Shown: positions 60,007-64,000 of the stretch, piece after piece
Layout: every line of letters begins with the position of its first letter
How positions within the stretch are numbered: position 1 is the first letter of the stretch
Source of the DNA: CABZJG01 sp902512685
Lineage (GTDB): Bacteria > Pseudomonadota > Alphaproteobacteria > Rhodobacterales > Rhodobacteraceae
Assembly: GCA_051201605.1 (NCBI GenBank)
Contig: CP179201.1
Span: 2,976,001-3,040,000, forward strand
Length of the DNA: 64,000 nucleotides
Direction: 5' to 3'
Made by a program: the position numbers and the translations under genes
Notes under the pieces: model-generated
Database searches by the model: none
Seen by the model: the letters and a program-made list of their open reading frames with translations, nothing else
Told to the model about the DNA's origin: nothing

Positions 60007-62205
60007 ATGACTGATTTCACAATGACCAAAGATGTCGAAGGCATCGCAACGATTGTCTGGGATTGCGCCGGCAAATCCATGAATGTGATGAACTTCGACG
60101 CCATGATGCTGCTGGACGGAATGATTGATGATGCATTGGCCGACGAGGCCGTCAAAGGCATTATCATCACCAGCGGCAAGAAAGATTTTGCTGGCGGCAT
60201 GGATTTAAATGTTCTGGCCGATCTTAAGAACGCCTCGGGCAAAGAACCGGCGCAGGGGCTGTTTGACGGCATCATGTCCATGCACCACGCTCTGCGTAAA
60301 ATTGAACGCGCGGGGATGGACGCCAAAACCAACAAGGGCGGCAAACCCATTGCAGCGGTTCTGCCGGGCACGGCCATGGGCATCGGGCTTGAGCTGCCGA
60401 TGGCAACGCACCGGGTTTTTGCTGCGGATAATCCAAAGGCAAAAATCGGATTTCCTGAAATCCTCGTGGGTCTGTTTCCGGGCGCAGGGGGCACAACACG
60501 GCTTGTGCGCAAACTGGGCGCTATGGGCGCATCGCCTTACCTTTTGGAAGGAAAATCAGTAGCGCCAGCCAAGGCAAAATCAGCAGGATTAATTGACGAG
60601 GTCAGCGCTGATCCAATGGCGGATGCACGCGCTTGGGTGCTGTCTGCGAGTGATGCAGATCTGGTTAAGCCATGGGATGCTAGGGGCTATAAAATGCCCG
60701 GCGGCGCGCCCTATCACCCTTCGGGGTTTATGACCTTTATTGGCGCCTCTGCTATGGTCAACGGCAAAACCCAAGGCGCGTTTCCTGCCGCCAAAGCCAT
60801 GCTCAGCGCCATTTACGAAGGCGCGCAGGTGCCGTTTGACACTGCCCTAAAGATCGAAGCGCGCTGGTTCACCAATATTTTGATGAACCCTTCATCAGCG
60901 GCCATGATCCGCAGCCTTTTCCTCAACAAACAAGCCTTGGAAAAGGGCGCTGTGCGGCCTTCGGGTGTCGCCGATCAAAGCGTTAAGAAAGTCGGCGTTC
61001 TGGGCGCTGGTATGATGGGGGCCGGCATCGCGCTGGTCTCAGCGCGGGCCGGTATGGACGTTGTTCTGATTGACCAAAAGCAAGAGGCCGCCGATAAAGG
61101 CAAAGCCTATAGCGCCGCCTATATGGACAAGGGCATCAAACGCGGCAAAGCCACGCCCGACAAAAAACAGGCGCTGCTGGACCGGATTACCGCCACAACC
61201 GATTACGAGGCGCTGAAAGACGCCGATTTGATCATCGAAGCGGTATTCGAAGACCCCGCAATCAAAGGCTCTGTGACCAAAGCGGTTGAGGCGGTGATCC
61301 CTGAGGACTGTATTTTTGCCTCAAACACCTCGACCTTGCCCATCACCGAATTGGCCAAAGCCAGCGCGCGCCCTGATCAGTTCATTGGCATTCACTTTTT
61401 CTCGCCGGTTGAGCGGATGATGCTGGTCGAGATCATCAAAGGCAAAGAAACCGGCGATCGCGCGGTGGCCAAAGCACTGGATTATGTGCGCCAAATCCGC
61501 AAAACCCCGATTGTGGTCAATGATGCGCGGTTCTTCTATGCCAACCGTTGCATTATCCCCTATATCAACGAGGGCATGCGGATGGTTGCCGAAGGCGTGG
61601 CCCCCGCGCTGATTGACAATGCGGCACGGATGCTTGGTTTTCCGGTCGGCCCGCTACAACTGGTTGATGAAACATCCATTGATCTTGGGGCCAAGATAGC
61701 CCGCGCCACCAAAGCCGCGATGGGCAATGCCTATCCTGACGGCGCGGTGGATGAAGTGGTCTTCTGGATGGAAGATCAGGGCCGCATCGGGCGCAAAGCC
61801 AAAGCCGGGTTTTTCAAATATGACGAAAATGGCAAACGGCTTGGATACTGGGAAGGTCTGGGCGATAAATTTGAACCGCTCGAAGATCAGCCCGATTTGA
61901 CCGAGGTGCAGCACCGGCTGATGTTTGCGCAGGTGCTCGAAGCGGTGCGCGCACTGGAAGAAGGCGTGTTGATGGATATTCGCGAAGGCGATGTGGGCGC
62001 TATTCTAGGCTGGGGCTTTGCGCCGTGGTCGGGCGGGCCTTTGAGTTGGCTGGATATTTTAGGCACGCCCTATGCTGCCGAGCGCTGCGATCAATTGCAA
62101 GCGGCCTATGGTGATCGGTTCGCCTGCCCTGATCTGCTGCGGGAAATGGGTGAAAAAGGCCAAAGCTTCTATGGCCGGTTTGACGCCAAATCAGAAGCTG
62201 CCTAA
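60007..62205 (+). CDS. fadB: FadB-like enoyl-CoA hydratase/3-hydroxyacyl-CoA dehydrogenase
   Basis: A 732-residue fusion. The N-terminal crotonase domain (about 1-200) shows DFAGGMDLNVLADLK, GTAMGIGLELPMATHRVFA and FPEILVGLFPGAGGTTRLVR; the NAD domain starts near residue 325 (VGVLGAGMMGAGIALVSARAG), with SNTSTLPITELAKAS and GIHFFSPVERMMLVEII (His-Glu pair); two C-terminal 3HCDH domains complete it (RFFYANRCIIPYINEG, GWGFAPWSGGPLSWLD). It hydrates enoyl-CoA and oxidises the 3-hydroxyacyl-CoA. Partner of the thiolase just upstream. Confidence 0.95.
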   Translation: MTDFTMTKDVEGIATIVWDCAGKSMNVMNFDAMMLLDGMIDDALADEAVKGIIITSGKKDFAGGMDLNVLADLKNASGKEPAQGLFDGIMSMHHALRKIERAGMDAKTNKGGKPIAAVLPGTAMGIGLELPMATHRVFAADNPKAKIGFPEILVGLFPGAGGTTRLVRKLGAMGASPYLLEGKSVAPAKAKSAGLIDEVSADPMADARAWVLSASDADLVKPWDARGYKMPGGAPYHPSGFMTFIGASAMVNGKTQGAFPAAKAMLSAIYEGAQVPFDTALKIEARWFTNILMNPSSAAMIRSLFLNKQALEKGAVRPSGVADQSVKKVGVLGAGMMGAGIALVSARAGMDVVLIDQKQEAADKGKAYSAAYMDKGIKRGKATPDKKQALLDRITATTDYEALKDADLIIEAVFEDPAIKGSVTKAVEAVIPEDCIFASNTSTLPITELAKASARPDQFIGIHFFSPVERMMLVEIIKGKETGDRAVAKALDYVRQIRKTPIVVNDARFFYANRCIIPYINEGMRMVAEGVAPALIDNAARMLGFPVGPLQLVDETSIDLGAKIARATKAAMGNAYPDGAVDEVVFWMEDQGRIGRKAKAGFFKYDENGKRLGYWEGLGDKFEPLEDQPDLTEVQHRLMFAQVLEAVRALEEGVLMDIREGDVGAILGWGFAPWSGGPLSWLDILGTPYAAERCDQLQAAYGDRFACPDLLREMGEKGQSFYGRFDAKSEAA

Positions 62206-62221
62206 TCTGCTTTAAACCGCT

Positions 62222-62254
62222 CCGAAAAGCCTGCCTTATGGCTGGGCTTTTCGG
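62222..62254 (+). terminator. Stem-loop after fadB
   Basis: CCGAAAAGCC (62222-62231) pairs perfectly with GGCTTTTCGG (62245-62254) across 13 bases. No T tract follows, but it lies between convergent genes and probably ends the beta-oxidation transcript. Confidence 0.5.
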
Positions 62255-62284
62255 GACTAAAGGCGCGGTTTCGGCTAAAGCGCA

Positions 62285-62935
62285 CTAGCCAAAACGGTAT
62301 CCAAATCGGCCGATATCTACGGCACAAAATTGTGCAACAAGCTCTGCGAGTTCCTCAGTATAGTGCGTGCGGTAATCTGCCGTCCGTTCTGACCGGTTTT
62401 CGTGCGGTAAAGGGCGCAGGCAAAAACCAAGATACTGTTCTAACAATATCACATCCTCTTCAAAATGCTCAAGCCGGATAAATAAATTGGCTTTCTCATT
62501 GCCTTGCGCATCTCTCACATAGCTGGCAAATGGAGCGCCGCGAAAACTGGCCTGCCTGGCAGGGTTGCTGAGAAACGTGGAAAAATTGGATTTTTTAGCC
62601 AATTCCACTGCCAGATGCGCAAAGCTTTGAGCGCGCAGCCATGAATAATAGCTGACCAAGCGGTCCCAAGGATTGCGCACCAGCGTAAAGATAAAATACT
62701 GCTCTAAATCTGCGCCATCCACCACGCCCTCGATATCTGCGAGCGTCGAGTGTTTCCAAAGCCGTCCTTTTGCGCGCAGCTTATCCAGCCGCTTACGCCG
62801 CCGCTTGGCTTTGGGTGTATCCCCGATCAGGATATCATCGGCCATCGCCCGCTGCTCAAGCGCTGCGGCCATGGATGTGCCACCGGTTTTCGGAATATGA
62901 ACGAGTATAAATTTGCGCCCGGGCGAAATAATCAT
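62285..62935 (-). CDS. Sulfotransferase family 2 protein
   Basis: A 216-residue protein with PAPS-binding motifs: FILVHIPKTGGTSM (5'-phosphosulfate loop, near residue 12) and FTLVRNPWDRLVSYYSWLRA (3'-phosphate site, near residue 85). FIRLEHFEEDVILLEQYLG is also typical. It transfers sulfate to an unknown acceptor, often a polysaccharide or lipid. I start it at ATG 62935, where similarity begins and AGGA precedes; the frame is open further upstream into the EamA gene. Confidence 0.85.
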   Translation of the reverse strand: MIISPGRKFILVHIPKTGGTSMAAALEQRAMADDILIGDTPKAKRRRKRLDKLRAKGRLWKHSTLADIEGVVDGADLEQYFIFTLVRNPWDRLVSYYSWLRAQSFAHLAVELAKKSNFSTFLSNPARQASFRGAPFASYVRDAQGNEKANLFIRLEHFEEDVILLEQYLGFCLRPLPHENRSERTADYRTHYTEELAELVAQFCAVDIGRFGYRFG

Positions 62936-62964
62936 GTCCTGCAGTCTAGCCCAATTGCACAGTA

Positions 62965-63873
62965 TCAGGAAGAGCGGATTGCAATCACAATGCCCGCTGC
63001 AGCAATCAGTATAATCCCGCCGGCTTGCAGAGCCGTCACGGTTTGGCCAAACAGCATCCACGCAAAAAATGGCCCCGAGATAAAGACCGAATACTCATAG
63101 ATCGCCACATAAGAGGCGGTGCCAATTTGATAGGCGCGAATAATAAGACCAACGCCCAAAACAGACCCTACAGCCTGCAACAAAATAAACGGCAAAGCCG
63201 CGCTTACCGGCCAGACCCAGCCGCGCTGGATAAAGCCTGCGGCGCCTTCGAGGACAGTAAATTCAAACTGGCCCAAAAAAGCCAAAGCTAGGGCGCCAAT
63301 AACGGCCTGAATAATGAACAGCATTGCCAGCATAGACAGCGTGCTTTCCCCTTCACACAGCTGGCGTGTCGCCACCGCGCCCATGGCATAAAACACCCCC
63401 CCCACAACCGGTAGAAAGCTGATCCAGTTGAGCGTTGACCAATCACTGTCCAACACCAGCAAAATGCCAATAAACCCCAGCAAAACAGCGAAAATTCGCG
63501 CAGGTCCTACCGGCTCACGCAAAATAAACGCTGTGATCAGCAAGATAAAAATCGGCGAGGTAAAGAGACCCGCCAAAGCCTGTGCCAAAGGCATAAACGC
63601 CAAGGAACCGAAATAAAACAGCATTGCAAAGGCTACAAAAAAGCTGCGCAGCGCCACTGCCCAAAGGCGCAACGCCCAAAGCGTGCCAAAGCCCAAAAAC
63701 GAAGCCAAAATGATCAAGGGCAACCCCATGGCAGAGCGCAAAACTTGAAACTGCCAAAGACCTGAATCAATCGCAATCAGGGAAATGAAATTATCGATGC
63801 AACCGATGACCAGCATAGCCGCCATCATGGTCAAAGCCGCAGCGCGGTCGTTTATAGACATGTTTTTTATCAT
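62965..63873 (-). CDS. EamA/DMT-family permease
   Basis: A 302-residue membrane protein with ten hydrophobic segments in two EamA halves (AALTMMAAMLVIGCIDNF, FTSPIFILLITAFILREPVG, then SFLPVVGGVFYAMGAVATRQ and YEYSVFISGPFFAWMLFGQ). DMT proteins of this type export metabolites; the substrate is unknown. ATG 63873 and an in-frame ATG at 63861 are both possible. The sulfotransferase follows 29 bases downstream on the same strand. Confidence 0.9.
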   Translation of the reverse strand: MIKNMSINDRAAALTMMAAMLVIGCIDNFISLIAIDSGLWQFQVLRSAMGLPLIILASFLGFGTLWALRLWAVALRSFFVAFAMLFYFGSLAFMPLAQALAGLFTSPIFILLITAFILREPVGPARIFAVLLGFIGILLVLDSDWSTLNWISFLPVVGGVFYAMGAVATRQLCEGESTLSMLAMLFIIQAVIGALALAFLGQFEFTVLEGAAGFIQRGWVWPVSAALPFILLQAVGSVLGVGLIIRAYQIGTASYVAIYEYSVFISGPFFAWMLFGQTVTALQAGGIILIAAAGIVIAIRSS

Positions 63874-63951
63874 TGTGCTTTTCTTTGACCCTTTAGTGCA
63901 TTTAGTCTAGCCCGAAACCGACATAAGTGCAGATTCGCTGGGAGGCAAAAC

Positions 63952-64000
63952 ATGGGTTGGATGCGCGATGAAACCGGACTGGAAAAAAACAAAGCCAATT
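63952..64000 (+). CDS. Start of a gene cut by the window edge (possibly an acyl-CoA synthetase)
   Basis: GGAGG at 63941-63945 precedes ATG 63952, which encodes MGWMRDETGLEKNKAN before the window ends. This opening resembles the N-terminus of Rhodobacterales AMP-dependent acyl-CoA synthetases as I remember them, which would fit the neighbouring beta-oxidation genes, but 16 residues cannot prove it. Confidence 0.5.
   Translation, partial: MGWMRDETGLEKNKAN

Overview
The window looks like a chromosomal segment of a marine alphaproteobacterium of the Rhodobacterales (Roseobacter-like). This rests on gene content and protein style: a methyltransferase of the MttB superfamily without pyrrolysine, DUF3572 next to a pleD-type gene, an H-NOX/diguanylate cyclase pair, a SecA-type zinc tail, LldD, and a dispersed intergenic motif near 57.9 kb that I remember as common in this order. 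No 16S rRNA or other decisive marker is present, so the assignment is inference.

Layout. (1) 1-11.5 kb: a catabolic locus built as two divergent units around 7.2 kb. The minus-strand unit reads HMG-CoA-lyase-like, GntR/HutC regulator, tautomerase-SnoaL fusion, N-methylhydantoinase B and A, isochorismatase-like hydrolase and an isocitrate-lyase/PEP-mutase family protein cut by the window edge; almost every junction is an ATGA overlap. The plus-strand unit reads CaiB-type CoA-transferase, LeuC-like and LeuD-like hydratase, and a polysaccharide-deacetylase-fold hydrolase. Together they could open a cyclic imide, lactam or hydantoin, remove ammonia, hydrate the resulting substituted maleate and cleave the product. 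(2) 11.5-24.9 kb: an AT-richer mobile island. It holds a DUF2924/large serine recombinase remnant followed by direct repeats, then an 8.7 kb integrative element (integrase, AlpA-like regulators, RepA-like ATPase, two HNH proteins, four exported cargo proteins), then a smaller integrase-less segment. Both are stacked against a tRNA-Ser(GCU) gene at 24.84-24.93 kb, whose 3' end is repeated at about 23.0 and 14.3 kb. (3) 25-33 kb: core genes ychF, trpA, a MaoC-like gene, lldD, an MFS exporter, rplY, pth and DUF2332/DUF2237 genes. (4) 33-40 kb: a decaying stretch in which a YdcF-like gene, an H-NOX-associated diguanylate cyclase and a PleD-like diguanylate cyclase all carry frameshifts or internal stops beside an intact but motif-poor H-NOX protein; an intact MttB-like gene, a HAD phosphatase and DUF3572 lie among them. 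(5) 40-49.3 kb: prpE, an amidase, nadK, glyA, an orphan secA 3' end, a 5'-nucleotidase, DUF952-pyrD-arsC. (6) 49.6-51.6 kb: a frameshifted autotransporter. (7) 51.7-64 kb: a MATE exporter with two PaaI-type thioesterases, two MerR regulators, and a fatty-acid beta-oxidation run (two acyl-CoA dehydrogenases, GST, thiolase, FadB-like fusion), then a sulfotransferase, an EamA permease and the first codons of another gene.

The best candidates for undescribed biology are the 1-11.5 kb catabolic cluster, the exported cargo of the 14.3-23.0 kb element (including a DD-carboxypeptidase-like protein that has lost both catalytic serines), and the parallel decay of two c-di-GMP synthase genes. All functional readings come from inspection of sequence and recalled family motifs; no search was run.
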